From positions 806,001 to 870,000 of the forward strand of contig NZ_JAJEJR010000001.1 in NCBI RefSeq assembly GCF_021390595.1: a DNA stretch of 64,000 nt, given 5' to 3'. Positions 1 through 9,000 of the stretch are shown here, piece by piece. Made by a program: the position numbers and the translations under genes. This DNA comes from Paraburkholderia sp. HP33-1. Lineage in GTDB: Bacteria > Pseudomonadota > Gammaproteobacteria > Burkholderiales > Burkholderiaceae. Under the pieces are notes generated by a model, which was given only the letters and a program-made list of their open reading frames with translations, was not told where the DNA came from and searched no databases. Within the stretch, counting starts at the first letter, position 1. Every line of letters begins with the position of its first letter.

Positions 1-1
1 G

Positions 2-298
<297 letters not shown>

Positions 299-350
299 CG
301 CAGTGCAGTAAGCGCGCGCACCGCGCGCGGCAAGCGTGGCGGAGCGGCCG

Positions 351-767
351 ATGACGAAAATCGACTTTCACTCGAACGTCGGCGATTCGCTGTCGTATGC
401 ATGCCGCCTCGCGCGCAAGGCGTATCTGGCGGGCCAGCCGCTCGTGGTGCTGGCCGAGCCCGCGCGCCTGCGCGCCTTCGACGAAATGCTGTGGACCTTC
501 GCGCCGCTCGAGTTCGTGCCGCACTGCATGGCGGGCACGTCGCTTGCGGCCGACACGCCTGTCGTGCTGGCCACGAATCTCGACGACGTGCCGCATCATC
601 AGGTGCTGCTCAATCTCGGCGCGACGGTGCCGGCGCAGTTCGCGCGCTTCGAAAGATTGCTCGAAGTGGTCGGTAACGCACCCGAGGAACTCGCTGCGGG
701 CCGCGAGCGCTATCGCTTCTATCGCGATCGCGGCTATCCTTTGACCAACTACAAGCAGGGCGGCTAG
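351..767 (+). CDS. holC: DNA polymerase III chi subunit
   Basis: This is a 138-residue protein starting MTKIDFHSNV, matching the length and N-terminus of betaproteobacterial HolC. Chi binds the psi subunit and single-stranded DNA-binding protein and so tethers the clamp loader to SSB-coated DNA. The start at 351 was chosen because MTKIDF is the usual beginning; an in-frame ATG five codons upstream is possible. The motif RYRFYRDRGYPL near the C-terminus is typical. It follows pepA closely, in the order found in many relatives. Confidence 0.9.
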   Translation: MTKIDFHSNVGDSLSYACRLARKAYLAGQPLVVLAEPARLRAFDEMLWTFAPLEFVPHCMAGTSLAADTPVVLATNLDDVPHHQVLLNLGATVPAQFARFERLLEVVGNAPEELAAGRERYRFYRDRGYPLTNYKQGG

Positions 768-870
768 CTTCGTTTCGCTGCGCGTCGGGGCCGACGACGG
801 TCGACGGCGATCGGGGAACGCCACGCGCACACTGCCTGCCCTGGCTTCGACTCAAACACGGAGAGCGCAC

Positions 871-1572
871 GTGTCCGACCCCCAAGATGATTCAATTCCG
901 GTCCTGAACGAGATCCTCGTGCCGGGCCGCGCGCGCGAGGCATCGGGCGATGCCGCCGCGCCCGCCCCCCAGCCAGGCGCCGAGCCCGCACCCGCGGCGC
1001 CGCGCGAGCCCGCTTTCCATACGGAGCCCGCGGTCGTGCCGCCGCCCGCGCATCAGACCGAACCGACGTTGACGCCTGAGCCCGCGCAGGCGGCCGGGTA
1101 TGAGCCTGTCGCGCAGACCGGGCTTTATCGGGCGCACGTGGCCGATCACACGCACGCGAGAAGGTACACGCGTCCGCATCACGGCATTCACCCGCGACAT
1201 GGGCATGAGGGCGGGCATGAAGAAATGGAAGTCTCGCCCGGTGTGTTCGACCGTACCGAGCCCTTCATACCGCTCGAAGCCGGCGCGACGGTGCCGCCGG
1301 ATCTCGGTCATGAAGGCACGCACGAAGCCGCTCCCGCCGAGCCCGCACTCGATGCCGATGCGATCGCCCAACGTCTGCACGGACGTTTCCAGCGTTTTCT
1401 GACGGGAGAGGGGCGCGGCATCATCGAGGCGCGCTGCCGCGATGCGGTGCAGCAACACACGAGTCTGCTCGTGAGTCAGATCACGCGCGAAGTCGCGCAA
1501 ACGCTCGAAGCCGAGATGACAGACTGGGTGCGTGAAGCGGTGGAAGAAGAGGTCGCGCGGCGCTCACGTTGA
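871..1572 (+). CDS. DUF2486-family protein with Pro/Ala-rich and His-rich segments
   Basis: A 233-residue cytoplasmic-looking protein with a GTG start preceded by GGAGAG. It begins MSDPQDDSIPVLNEIL, the opening of the DUF2486 family of Burkholderiales; the function is unknown. Residues about 25-80 are low-complexity Pro/Ala/Glu. Residues 89-117 contain nine histidines, including HGHEGGHEE. The last ~75 residues are predicted helical, with regularly spaced charged residues. There is no signal peptide or membrane segment. It lies about 100 bases behind holC and may share its transcript. The histidine cluster could bind metal, but that is only a suggestion from composition. Confidence 0.75.
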   Translation: MSDPQDDSIPVLNEILVPGRAREASGDAAAPAPQPGAEPAPAAPREPAFHTEPAVVPPPAHQTEPTLTPEPAQAAGYEPVAQTGLYRAHVADHTHARRYTRPHHGIHPRHGHEGGHEEMEVSPGVFDRTEPFIPLEAGATVPPDLGHEGTHEAAPAEPALDADAIAQRLHGRFQRFLTGEGRGIIEARCRDAVQQHTSLLVSQITREVAQTLEAEMTDWVREAVEEEVARRSR

Positions 1573-1613
1573 TGGCGCGAGGCGCGGCCTTCATCGGCGA
1601 CACAAGACGTCCG

Positions 1614-1952
1614 TTATTTGAGCGTCAACACCCAGGCCGCCAGCGTGGCCGCCTGATCCGGCGTGAGCTGAGTGTTCGCCGGCATCGGCACGGTTCCCCA
1701 TACGCCGGTGCTGCCATCGAGGATCTTGTGCTTCAGGTAGGTCGCGGCGTCCTCACGTCCTGCATAGCGGGCTGCGACATCGTGCAGCGAGGGTCCCATG
1801 AACGGGCGCGTGACCGAGTGGCAGCTCATGCAGTTCTTCTGCTGTGCAAGCGCGAGGCCGGCTGCTTCGGCATGGGCGGCGGGACTGGCTGCGCTCAATG
1901 TGGCGGCGAGCGCAACAATGGCTGCTACGGCTGCGTACGACATCGATTTCAT
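1614..1952 (-). CDS. Small class I cytochrome c (c551-like), periplasmic
   Basis: A 112-residue protein with a cleavable signal peptide ending near AHA-EAAG (residue ~28). It has the haem-binding motif CMSCH at 41-45 and a likely axial methionine, M90 in TVPMPAN. This is the layout of monohaem cytochrome c551/c552 electron carriers: one haem attached covalently in the periplasm, with His and Met as iron ligands. The C-terminal helix AATLAAWVLTLK packs on the haem edge in the family. The gene stands alone between the convergent DUF2486 gene and ilvD, so its redox partner cannot be named. Confidence 0.9.
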   Translation of the reverse strand: MKSMSYAAVAAIVALAATLSAASPAAHAEAAGLALAQQKNCMSCHSVTRPFMGPSLHDVAARYAGREDAATYLKHKILDGSTGVWGTVPMPANTQLTPDQAATLAAWVLTLK

Positions 1953-2004
1953 TATGGTCTCCGCCAGTGCAGATGCCCGGCTCGTGGTGCACGCATTATA
2001 AGAG

Positions 2005-2038
2005 CAAAGGGGCGCACGGTTTTCCGGGCGCCCCTTTG
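2005..2038 (-). terminator. Hairpin downstream of ilvD
   Basis: A perfect 11-bp inverted repeat, CAAAGGGGCGC / GCGCCCCTTTG, with a 12-base loop lies 45 bases after the ilvD stop. It has only a short T-rich tail on the minus strand, so termination is likely but not certain. A TATAAT sequence on the minus strand (1995-2000) directly beside it may serve the downstream cytochrome gene. Confidence 0.6.
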
Positions 2039-2082
2039 CGTTTCTGCGTAGCGTGGCGGCGGGTTTGCCACTGTGACCGTGA

Positions 2083-3756
2083 TCAGCCCGTCACCGCCCC
2101 CCGATTCGCCGGCTGCGCGAGCGCGAAATACTTCGCCATCACGCCGCGTGTGTAGCGCGGCTTCGGAGCCTGCCACACGGCGCGGCGGCGCTGCAGCTCG
2201 GCGTCGTCGATGTTCAGTTGCAGCAGCAGCCGGTGCGCGTCGATCGTGATCGAATCGCCTTCCTGCACGAGCGCGATCGTGCCACCGACGAACGCTTCCG
2301 GCGCGACGTGTCCGACCACCATACCCCAGGTGCCGCCCGAGAAGCGGCCGTCGGTGATGAGCCCGACCGATTCGCCGAGTCCCTTGCCGATGATCGCCGA
2401 GGTCGGCGCGAGCATCTCCGGCATGCCGGGGCCGCCCTTCGGGCCCAGGTAGCGCAGCACGACGACGTCGCCGGCGACGATCCTGTCGGCGAGGATCGCT
2501 TCGAGCGCGCTCTGCTCGTCGTCGAACACGCGGGCCGGGCCCGTGATGACCGGGTTCTTCAGCCCCGAGATCTTGGCGACCGCACCGTGTTCGGCGAGAT
2601 TGCCCTTCAGAATCGCAAGATGGCCCTCCGCGTAGAGCGCCTTGTCGATCGGGAAGATCACCTGCTGGTCGCTGCGCGGTTTGCCGGGCACGTCTTTCAG
2701 TTCCTCGGCGATCGTTCTGCCGGTGATCGTGATGCAATCGCCGTGCAGAAGCCCGGCGTCGAGCAGGATCTTCAGCACCTGCGGGATGCCGCCCGCCTTG
2801 TGCAGATCGGTGGCGACATACTGGCCCGACGGCTTCAGGTTGCAGATCACCGGCACTTTCTTGCGCATGCGCTCGAAGTCCTCGATCGTCCATTCGACCT
2901 CGGCCGCGTGCGCGATCGCCAGATAGTGGAGCACCGCGTTGGTCGAGCCGCCGGTCGCCATGATCACGGCGACCGCGTTTTCGATCGACCGCTTCGTGAT
3001 GATGTCGCGCGGCTTCAGATCCTTCTTGACCGCTTCGACGAGCACGCGCGCCGACTCCGCGGCCGAGTCGACCTTCTCCTGATCGGGGTTCGCCATCGTC
3101 GACGAATACAGCAGCGACATGCCGAGCGCCTCGAACGACGAGCTCATCGTGTTGGCCGTGTACATGCCGCCGCACGAACCGGTCGACGGACACGCGTTCT
3201 TCTCGATACCCTCGAAGTCCTCCTGCGACATGCGGCCGGCCGTGAATTCGCCGACCGCTTCGAACGACGACACGATCGTCAGATCGGTGCCCTTCCAGTT
3301 GCCCGGACGGATCGTGCCGCCGTACACGTAGATGCCCGGCACGTTCATGCGCGCGAGGCCGATCATGCCGCCCGGCATGTTCTTGTCGCAGCCGCCGATC
3401 ACGACCACCCCGTCCATCCATTGACCCTGCACGCAGGTCTCGATGCAGTCGGCGATCACTTCGCGCGACACGAGCGAGTACTTCATGCCCTCGGTGCCCA
3501 TCGACATCCCGTCCGAGATCGTCGGCGTGCCGAAGGTCTGCGGGTTCGCGTCGGCGCGCTTGATCGCGGTGACGGCCGCGTCGGCTAGACGCTGCAGACC
3601 GGCGTTGCACGGCGTGATCGTCGAGTGGCCGTTGGCGACGCCGATCATGGGTTTGTCGAAATCCTCCTTCTGGTAGCCGAGCGCGTAGTACATCGAGCGA
3701 TTCGGTGAACGCGCGATGCCTTGCGTGATGTTCTTCGAACGACGGTTGTAGGCCAT
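2083..3756 (-). CDS. ilvD: Dihydroxy-acid dehydratase
   Basis: A 557-residue enzyme of branched-chain amino-acid synthesis. It dehydrates 2,3-dihydroxy-isovalerate and -methylvalerate to the 2-oxo acids. Cysteines C50, C123 (in GGCDKNMPG) and C195 (in [15 protein letters not shown]) are in the positions that hold the iron-sulfur cluster. The presence of all three, with the 557-residue length, fits the [2Fe-2S] type used by many bacteria and plants. The start is [11 protein letters not shown], the usual N-terminus. A LysR-type regulator is transcribed divergently from 157 bases away, a common arrangement when the regulator controls the neighbour, though this is not demonstrated here. Confidence 0.97.
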   Translation of the reverse strand: MAYNRRSKNITQGIARSPNRSMYYALGYQKEDFDKPMIGVANGHSTITPCNAGLQRLADAAVTAIKRADANPQTFGTPTISDGMSMGTEGMKYSLVSREVIADCIETCVQGQWMDGVVVIGGCDKNMPGGMIGLARMNVPGIYVYGGTIRPGNWKGTDLTIVSSFEAVGEFTAGRMSQEDFEGIEKNACPSTGSCGGMYTANTMSSSFEALGMSLLYSSTMANPDQEKVDSAAESARVLVEAVKKDLKPRDIITKRSIENAVAVIMATGGSTNAVLHYLAIAHAAEVEWTIEDFERMRKKVPVICNLKPSGQYVATDLHKAGGIPQVLKILLDAGLLHGDCITITGRTIAEELKDVPGKPRSDQQVIFPIDKALYAEGHLAILKGNLAEHGAVAKISGLKNPVITGPARVFDDEQSALEAILADRIVAGDVVVLRYLGPKGGPGMPEMLAPTSAIIGKGLGESVGLITDGRFSGGTWGMVVGHVAPEAFVGGTIALVQEGDSITIDAHRLLLQLNIDDAELQRRRAVWQAPKPRYTRGVMAKYFALAQPANRGAVTG

Positions 3757-3913
3757 GGGGATCTCCCGGTCTGTCGGTTCTGACGGATGCGCGCTGCGGC
3801 TTGTGCGCGCATTCGTTCAGTGTAGTGCCGTCGCGCCTCGCGAACAGGCGGTTTTGCCTGGAGTGTGTCGCGTGTATTATTCCGCGCTGTTCAGGTCGTA
3901 AAATGTATTAATC

Positions 3914-4882
3914 ATGCTGCCAACGATCCCCGACCTGCGCCAGTTGCGCTACTTTGTCACCGTCGCCGAGGAGAAGCACTTCGGGCGCGCGGCCGCGCGT
4001 CTGTCGATGACGCAGCCGCCGCTGTCGCAGGCCATCCGCGCGTTGGAGGAGACGCTTGGCGTCGAGCTGTTCGCGCGCACCAAGCGCTCGGTCGAGCTGA
4101 CGGCGGTCGGCGCCGATCTGCTGCCCGAGGTGCAGCGGCTGCTCGCGGCCGCCGAAGGGCTGAGGCCGCTTGCGCAGAGCCTCGCGCGCGGCGAGGCGGG
4201 CGTGCTGTCGCTGGCGTTCGTGTCGACCGCGGATTACGGCCTGCTGCCGCTCCTGCTGCGCGATTTCGGCGTGCGGCATCCGCGCGTGCGGCTCGAGTTG
4301 ACCGAGGCGACCAGCGACGTGCAGGTCGAGGAGCTGGTGGCCGGGCGTATCGACGCGGGTCTCGTGATCGCGCCGCTGCCGTCGCGGCACGCGGCGCAAC
4401 TATCGTGGTTGCCGATCGCGCGCGAGCCGCTCGTGATCGCGATGTCGACGGAAATGGCTCAGCGGGTGCAGGGCGGCGTGAACACCTGCGACAGCCCCGC
4501 CGCCGAATGGCTCGACACCCCCGTCAGCCTGCGCGATCTCGCCGATGCGCCGCTCGTGATCTTCCCAAGACGTCTCGCGCCAGGCTTTTATGACATCATT
4601 ATGGATTGCTACGGCGTCGCGGGCCTCGCGCCGCGGATCGGCCAGGAGGCGATCCAGATGCAGACCATCGTCAGTCTCGTGTCGGCCGGCATGGGCGTCG
4701 CACTGGTGCCGCAATCGTTGCGTAACCTGCGCCGCACGGGTGTCGTCTACCGGCCCCTGTCGGAGTCGGTGCCCGCGATCGAGACCGGCCTCGTCTGGCG
4801 TACCGACGAAGTCAGTCCGGTGCTGGCGGGCTTTATCGATATCGTGCGCGCGCATGCGGCGAGCGTCGCGTCGCGTGTATAG
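3914..4882 (+). CDS. LysR-family transcriptional regulator, divergent from ilvD
   Basis: A 322-residue protein with the LysR winged helix-turn-helix at residues ~7-66 (LRQLRYFVTVAEEKHFGRAA). An effector-binding periplasmic-protein-like domain follows to the end. The class usually acts as tetramers that activate or repress a divergent promoter in response to a small metabolite. The 157-base gap to ilvD would hold both promoters, so ilvD is the natural first target to suspect. The ligand cannot be read from sequence. The start ATG at 3914 gives the standard N-terminal length before the HTH. Confidence 0.9.
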   Translation: MLPTIPDLRQLRYFVTVAEEKHFGRAAARLSMTQPPLSQAIRALEETLGVELFARTKRSVELTAVGADLLPEVQRLLAAAEGLRPLAQSLARGEAGVLSLAFVSTADYGLLPLLLRDFGVRHPRVRLELTEATSDVQVEELVAGRIDAGLVIAPLPSRHAAQLSWLPIAREPLVIAMSTEMAQRVQGGVNTCDSPAAEWLDTPVSLRDLADAPLVIFPRRLAPGFYDIIMDCYGVAGLAPRIGQEAIQMQTIVSLVSAGMGVALVPQSLRNLRRTGVVYRPLSESVPAIETGLVWRTDEVSPVLAGFIDIVRAHAASVASRV

Positions 4883-4942
4883 ATCGCGCTTCTGATTCCC
4901 TGTAAAAACTGCTTCCGAACCTGAACTGCCCATAATTACACG

Positions 4943-5848
4943 ATGCTCATTCACCCCAATTTCGACCCGGTCGCCATTCATCTAGGGCCGCTCGCCGTGC
5001 GCTGGTATGGCCTGATGTACCTCGTGGCGTTCGTCGCGGCGATCGTCGTCGCACGGCTGCGGCTGCGTCTGCCGTATGTCGCCGCGCAAGGCTGGACCGC
5101 GAAGGATATCGACGACATGCTGTTCTACGGCGTGCTGGGCACGATCCTCGGCGGACGGCTCGGCTATGTGCTGTTCTACAAGGCGAGCTTCTATTTCGCG
5201 CATCCGCTCGACATCGTCAAGGTGTGGGAGGGCGGCATGTCGTTTCACGGCGGCTTTCTCGGCGTGACGCTCGCGATGATCCTGTTCGCGTATCAGCGCA
5301 AGCGCTCGTGGCTGCAAGTCACCGACTTCGTCGCGCCGATGGTGCCCACGGGCCTCGCGGCCGGGCGTCTCGGCAACTTTATCAACGGCGAGCTGTGGGG
5401 TCGCGTGACCGATCCGTCCGCGCCGTGGGCGATGCTGTTCCCGGGCGCCGCACCCGACGACGCCGCGTGGCTCACCGCGCATCCGCAACTGGCCGCGCAA
5501 TGGCATCTGAACGAAGTGTTCGCGCAATATCACATGCTGCCGCGGCATCCGTCGGAACTGTACGAAATCGCGCTCGAAGGCGTGGCGCTGTTCTTCGTGC
5601 TGATCTTCTTCTCGCGCAAGCCGAAGCCGCTCGGCGCGATTTCCGCGATGTTCCTGATCGGCTACGGCCTCGCACGCTTCACGGTCGAATTCGCGCGCGA
5701 GCCGGACGATTTCCTGGGCCTGCTGGCGATGGGGCTGTCAATGGGCCAGTGGCTGTCGCTGCCGATGATCCTCGCGGGCATCGGCCTGATGGTGTGGGCG
5801 TATCGCCGGGGGCGTCGCGAGCCGGCGCAGGCGGTTGGTGCGAACTGA
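4943..5848 (+). CDS. lgt: Prolipoprotein diacylglyceryl transferase
   Basis: A 301-residue polytopic inner-membrane enzyme that transfers diacylglycerol from phosphatidylglycerol to the lipobox cysteine of prolipoproteins, the first step of lipoprotein maturation. Conserved blocks are visible: HGGFLGV with H102, and the signature [14 protein letters not shown] starting at G141, whose arginine R142 is essential in E. coli Lgt. About seven hydrophobic segments span the protein. It acts on several lipoproteins encoded in this window (the OmpA-like, SodC-like and glycosidase lipoproteins). The gene is followed by a strong bidirectional terminator. Confidence 0.97.
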   Translation: MLIHPNFDPVAIHLGPLAVRWYGLMYLVAFVAAIVVARLRLRLPYVAAQGWTAKDIDDMLFYGVLGTILGGRLGYVLFYKASFYFAHPLDIVKVWEGGMSFHGGFLGVTLAMILFAYQRKRSWLQVTDFVAPMVPTGLAAGRLGNFINGELWGRVTDPSAPWAMLFPGAAPDDAAWLTAHPQLAAQWHLNEVFAQYHMLPRHPSELYEIALEGVALFFVLIFFSRKPKPLGAISAMFLIGYGLARFTVEFAREPDDFLGLLAMGLSMGQWLSLPMILAGIGLMVWAYRRGRREPAQAVGAN

Positions 5849-5883
5849 GCCACGCACGCTCGGGTAGCGCAGCAAGCGCTGCA

Positions 5884-5925
5884 TAAAAAAACGCCACGGC
5901 ATCGTGGGATGCCGTGGCGTTTCTA
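5884..5925. terminator. Bidirectional terminator between lgt and the SIMPL gene
   Basis: A 13-bp perfect inverted repeat, AACGCCACGGCAT / ATGCCGTGGCGTT, with a 6-base loop. It is flanked by an A-run on the left and a T-rich stretch on the right. It therefore has the intrinsic-terminator form on both strands and separates the convergent lgt and SIMPL-domain genes. Confidence 0.9.
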
Positions 5926-5939
5926 TTTGCGCTTGCGCA

Positions 5940-6665
5940 TCACTTCATCTGCACCGACCCCGACACGTTGACCGTCACGGTCGACGTGCCGCCTTCGATT
6001 GGCATCGGCGCGCCCTTGGCGTCGGCACCCATCGCGCGCGCGCTCATCATCATCATCGGACGCGGCATCACGCCGCTGTGACTCACGTTGACCTCGCGGA
6101 TCGAATAGCCGCTAAAGCCGAATGCCTGCGAGGACGACGCGGCCTGCTCGCGAAACGACTTGATCGCTTCGCCGCTGAGCCTTTGTTCCGCGGCGCGCTG
6201 CGCTTCCGGTGACAGCGAGAAGCGTACGTTGCCGACTTGCATGATCGATGCCATTTGTCCGGCAAGCTTCGATGCAGCCGCGAAGTCGCGCGATTCGAGC
6301 ACGACTTCCGTACGGCCGCGCCACGTCGAGATGCGTCCGTCGCGGTCGGTCGATGGGAAGATCGAGAACGCGCCCGAGCGTGCCGTCACGCCGGCGACGC
6401 CGCGCGCTTTCTGCAACGCCGCATCGGCGCGTTCGTTCAGTGTCGACGTCAGCGACGACGGCTCGCTCGCTTCCTGCTCGTAAAACAGCGTGATTTCGAC
6501 TTCGTCCTGCGGGACTTCCGCGCTCGCCTGCGCATTCAGCGACAGCACGCCCGCAGGCTGCGGCATCATGCTTTGCGCGCGAGCGAGAACCGGGTTCAGT
6601 GCAAGTGCGACAGGCGCGCCAAAGGCGAACGCGAGTGCGAGGGCCCGTGCGGTTTTTTTCGTCAT
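5940..6665 (-). CDS. SIMPL (DUF541) domain periplasmic protein
   Basis: A 241-residue protein with a signal peptide (hydrophobic residues ~7-28, cleavage near ARA-QS), followed by one DUF541/SIMPL domain. Segments such as LSLNAQASAEVPQDEVEITLFYEQEA and the C-terminal VTVNVSGSVQMK fit the family, whose members are periplasmic or surface proteins linked to oxidative-stress tolerance (YggE of E. coli) or signalling. The molecular activity is not established. The gene is monocistronic, bounded by a terminator at its 3' side and about 245 bases of gene-free sequence upstream. Confidence 0.85.
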   Translation of the reverse strand: MTKKTARALALAFAFGAPVALALNPVLARAQSMMPQPAGVLSLNAQASAEVPQDEVEITLFYEQEASEPSSLTSTLNERADAALQKARGVAGVTARSGAFSIFPSTDRDGRISTWRGRTEVVLESRDFAAASKLAGQMASIMQVGNVRFSLSPEAQRAAEQRLSGEAIKSFREQAASSSQAFGFSGYSIREVNVSHSGVMPRPMMMMSARAMGADAKGAPMPIEGGTSTVTVNVSGSVQMK

Positions 6666-6911
6666 GGCTGGACTCCTTGTTTGAACAGGTGGTGCACGTT
6701 CGACGCGCGCGCCGCGCGCTGACGCGATGTTTGACAGATGCGCTGGCGAAAGGGTATGGATGCCGTCGAGCAGTTAGGCCGAGCGATCGCGTTTCGGCAA
6801 CCGATTAGGCGCGCGTGACCGAGGCTTGGTTCCCCAATTAGCGCATCGCCGCCGCACCGGAAATGATGGCCTGAGCGCGCTCACGACATGTGCCGCGCCG
6901 CGCGTTCGCCG

Positions 6912-7370
6912 TTAAACCAGCTGTTTAGTGATGAAGCGCCATTCGGCTTCCGTCACGGGCGTGATTGACAGACGGTTGCCTTTGGCTAGCACGCGCATAT
7001 CCTCCAACTCGGCATGCTCGCGCAAGGCAGCAAGCGAAATCAGCGGAATTTTCTTTTTGAACACGACGTCGACGAGTAACCAGCGCGGCGTTTCCGGCGA
7101 CGACTTCGCGTCGTAGTACGGACTCTTCTTATCGAACTGGGTCGGGTCTGGATAAGCGGTCGACGACACTTCCGCGATGCCCGCAATGCCGGGCTCCGGA
7201 CAGCTCGAATGATAGAAGAGCACGCCGTCGCCGATCTGCATCACGTCGCGCATGAAGTTGCGCGCCTGATAGTTGCGCACGCCGGTCCACGGCAAGGTGC
7301 GATGCGGTGCGTTGGCGAGATCGTCGATGCTTGCCTCGTCCGGTTCGGACTTCATCAGCCAGTAGCGCAT
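6912..7370 (-). CDS. EVE-domain protein (thymocyte nuclear protein 1-like)
   Basis: A 152-residue single-domain protein beginning MRYWLMKSEPDEASIDDL, the hallmark of the EVE family. WTGVRNYQARNFMRDVMQIGDGVLFYHSS forms the core. EVE domains resemble PUA and YTH folds and are thought to bind modified bases in RNA or DNA; the target here is unknown. The gene lies directly downstream of the 6S RNA on the same strand, in the position often held by 5-formyltetrahydrofolate cyclo-ligase in other proteobacteria. Confidence 0.9.
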   Translation of the reverse strand: MRYWLMKSEPDEASIDDLANAPHRTLPWTGVRNYQARNFMRDVMQIGDGVLFYHSSCPEPGIAGIAEVSSTAYPDPTQFDKKSPYYDAKSSPETPRWLLVDVVFKKKIPLISLAALREHAELEDMRVLAKGNRLSITPVTEAEWRFITKQLV

Positions 7371-7469
7371 GAATCAGAGTGAGCGTGTGAGGTTGAACGA
7401 GGCACGGGAGGGGCAGGCGCGTGCAGAAAAGCCCTTGAAAAAGGCCCTCAAACGAAAAACGGCTGCCAA

Positions 7470-7505
7470 AGAAAAAACGGCACCGAACCGAAGTCCGGTG
7501 CCGTT
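7470..7505 (-). terminator. Intrinsic terminator of the 6S RNA unit
   Basis: On the minus strand a 10-bp stem AACGGCACCG / CGGTGCCGTT with a 10-base loop is followed by six T residues. It sits directly after the closing stem of the 6S RNA and ends that transcript before the EVE gene. Confidence 0.85.
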
Positions 7506-7678
7506 CCAGATAAGGTCCCCGCCTTAGCCGCTAGGCCGGCATCCTGAACCGAGGGTTCAGAATTGGTCGCAGTTAGCAACACTTCGGGTACATCAGACAG
7601 AGTGACGCGCACGCCCGTGCTACAAATTTCCGCAACCGTGCACATGGCATTGGTTCAAGGAATATATGACCTTGGCGA
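7506..7678 (-). ncRNA. ssrS: 6S RNA
   Basis: The 390-base gap between zapA and the EVE gene holds a structured RNA on the minus strand, as expected for 6S RNA at the conserved zapA locus. Its 5' end (CCAAGGTC, near 7668-7675) can pair with GACCTT near the 3' end (7512-7517). The middle forms a long irregular hairpin, with a GAACC CGAG GGTTC-like arm near 7546-7561. The family binds sigma70-RNA polymerase holoenzyme and mimics an open promoter in stationary phase. The ends are estimated from pairing and may be off by several bases. A 65-codon open frame inside it is not considered a gene. Confidence 0.8.
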
Positions 7679-7760
7679 ACCAGGCAGGGAAGCAAACTAG
7701 TAAAGCTACAACACACCAACCTTTGAACACGCGACCGGTTCGACACCGGCCTGCTACTGC

Positions 7761-8075
7761 TTACTGCAAGCTGTACTGTTGAATCACAGTACCTAGCTGT
7801 TCGTTCATTTGCTGCATTGTACGCCGGATTTCTTCAGCGGGAAATGCTTCTCCGTGTCGCACGCTGCTTTGCAGCTTAAGCAGTTCCGATGCCAGTGACA
7901 GTGCAGCCATCACGGCAATGCGATCCGTGCCGCGCATGTTGCTGCCGCTGCGGATCTTCTTCATCTCGGCGTCGACGCGCGCGACCGCTTCGAGCAGCGC
8001 GCCTTCCGTTTCCGGCGAGCAGGCGAGACGATAAGGTACGTCGAGAATCGATACTTCGATCTGCTTGGTGGTCAT
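7761..8075 (-). CDS. zapA: Cell division protein ZapA
   Basis: A 104-residue protein: MTTKQIEVSILDVPYRLACSPE at the start, then a helical region with DRIAVMAALSLASELLKLQ. ZapA is a small cytoplasmic coiled-coil tetramer that bundles FtsZ filaments and stabilises the division ring. Length and N-terminal pattern match the family. Its start overlaps the stop of the upstream coiled-coil gene by four bases (ATGA type), so the two are translationally coupled. 6S RNA follows on the same strand. Confidence 0.93.
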   Translation of the reverse strand: MTTKQIEVSILDVPYRLACSPETEGALLEAVARVDAEMKKIRSGSNMRGTDRIAVMAALSLASELLKLQSSVRHGEAFPAEEIRRTMQQMNEQLGTVIQQYSLQ

Positions 8076-8431
8076 GCGTTTTCTCCGTGGCGGCTTACGT
8101 CGCTTTCCGCTTCCTCGTGTTCGGGCTGGGCGGACTCGAGCAGATCGAGCTGGTTATCCGGTTCGCTGCTCGCGCGTGCGCGCGGCAATTTCTCGAGAAT
8201 CGCATTCAGGCGCACCTGAGCGTCGTCGATCTTGGCGGACAGAGCGTCGCGTTCCGCCTGCAGTGCATTGCGCTCTTCGCGCAATTGCGCGAGCTCCGCG
8301 TGCGTTGCTTCTACTTCGGCACGCGTTTGCGCGAGTTGCTCTTCGAGCGCGAGCCGCGCTTCGTGGTGGCGCTGGCTGATCGCAATCAGCTTGCCGATAT
8401 TCTGGGAGAGTGATTCGAGTTCGGTGAGCAT
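8072..8431 (-). CDS. Coiled-coil protein upstream of zapA (ZapB/TIGR02449-like)
   Basis: A 119-residue protein whose residues ~1-85 form an almost uninterrupted coiled coil (LAQTRAEVEATHAELAQLRE and similar heptads). An acidic, probably disordered tail of about 35 residues follows. The position overlapping zapA, the size and the coiled coil resemble the small division-associated proteins found beside zapA in many proteobacteria. A role with ZapA at the division site is inferred from position only. There is no signal peptide or membrane segment. Confidence 0.7.
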   Translation of the reverse strand: MLTELESLSQNIGKLIAISQRHHEARLALEEQLAQTRAEVEATHAELAQLREERNALQAERDALSAKIDDAQVRLNAILEKLPRARASSEPDNQLDLLESAQPEHEEAESDVSRHGENA

Positions 8432-8629
8432 GTGCTGCGTCCTCTAAAGACATCGCATTTTAGCGCGGAATATTACAGGTTCCGACAATTGTCTCGTTTC
8501 GAGACGTAACAGCATCGCTTCGTACGCGTTCGCTCCGTCTCATGTTGTCGACCATAAGATAAAAAACCGGACATCTATCGGACAATAATCTGCATTCAAC
8601 AGAACGGATTGCGTACCGCCTGACCTTTC
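8432..8629. other. Gene-free spacer between the zapA operon and the cobalamin leader
   Basis: About 200 bases between divergent transcription units. The sequence is more AT-rich than its flanks (for example 8550-8605). It should contain the promoter of the coiled-coil/zapA operon, but I cannot place its elements with confidence. No open frame with coding character was seen. Confidence 0.5.
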
Positions 8630-8658
8630 TTGACGCCCCGCGAGGCCGCTCCTAAACT
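8630..8658 (+). promoter_or_regulatory. Sigma70-type promoter of the btuC operon
   Basis: TTGACG at 8630-8635 and TAAACT at 8653-8658 are separated by exactly 17 bases, close to the sigma70 consensus. Transcription from here would start just before the cobalamin riboswitch, giving a leader of about 335 bases before btuC. Confidence 0.75.
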
Positions 8659-8666
8659 TCCCGCAC

Positions 8667-8895
8667 TCTGGTGCCCGCGCGCTTGTCGGTGCGGGCAGTT
8701 AAACGGGAAGCAGGGCGCGCGGTACCAAAACAGATGCGCGAACCTGTGCTGCTCCGCAACGGTAAGCGAGGGCATGTGCTGTGCTCATGCAGGTCGGTCC
8801 TGGTCGCAGGTTCGAAGTTCAACATGCGAGTGTGCCACTGCGCGTCACGCGTGGGAAGGCGGGATTGACGTGTCGTAGCCCGGATACCGGCCAGA
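8667..8895 (+). promoter_or_regulatory. Cobalamin riboswitch
   Basis: The leader of btuC shows the conserved blocks of the B12 aptamer in order: GTTAAACGGGAAGC (8698-8711), the core CTGCTCCGCAACGGTAAGC (8748-8766), GCCACTG (8834-8840), GGGAAGGC (8853-8860) and the B12 box AGCCCGGATACCGGCC (8877-8892). The RNA binds adenosylcobalamin and lowers downstream expression in known members. After the aptamer there is a GGCCTGC hairpin (8952-8971) without a T-run. This suggests control of ribosome access rather than transcription termination, but that is an inference. Confidence 0.93.
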
Positions 8896-9000
8896 CATAA
8901 GGGACGTCCCCCCACGAAAACGTTAAACAAAGGGGCGCCTCGTGACGCGTCGGCCTGCGAGAATGCAGGCCGCGCACGCTATCCAAAGGAATGTCGTCCC

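Noticed and set aside
7448..7645. A 65-codon minus-strand frame over the 6S RNA
   Set aside because: It overlaps a structured RNA and runs through its terminator; no family resemblance.
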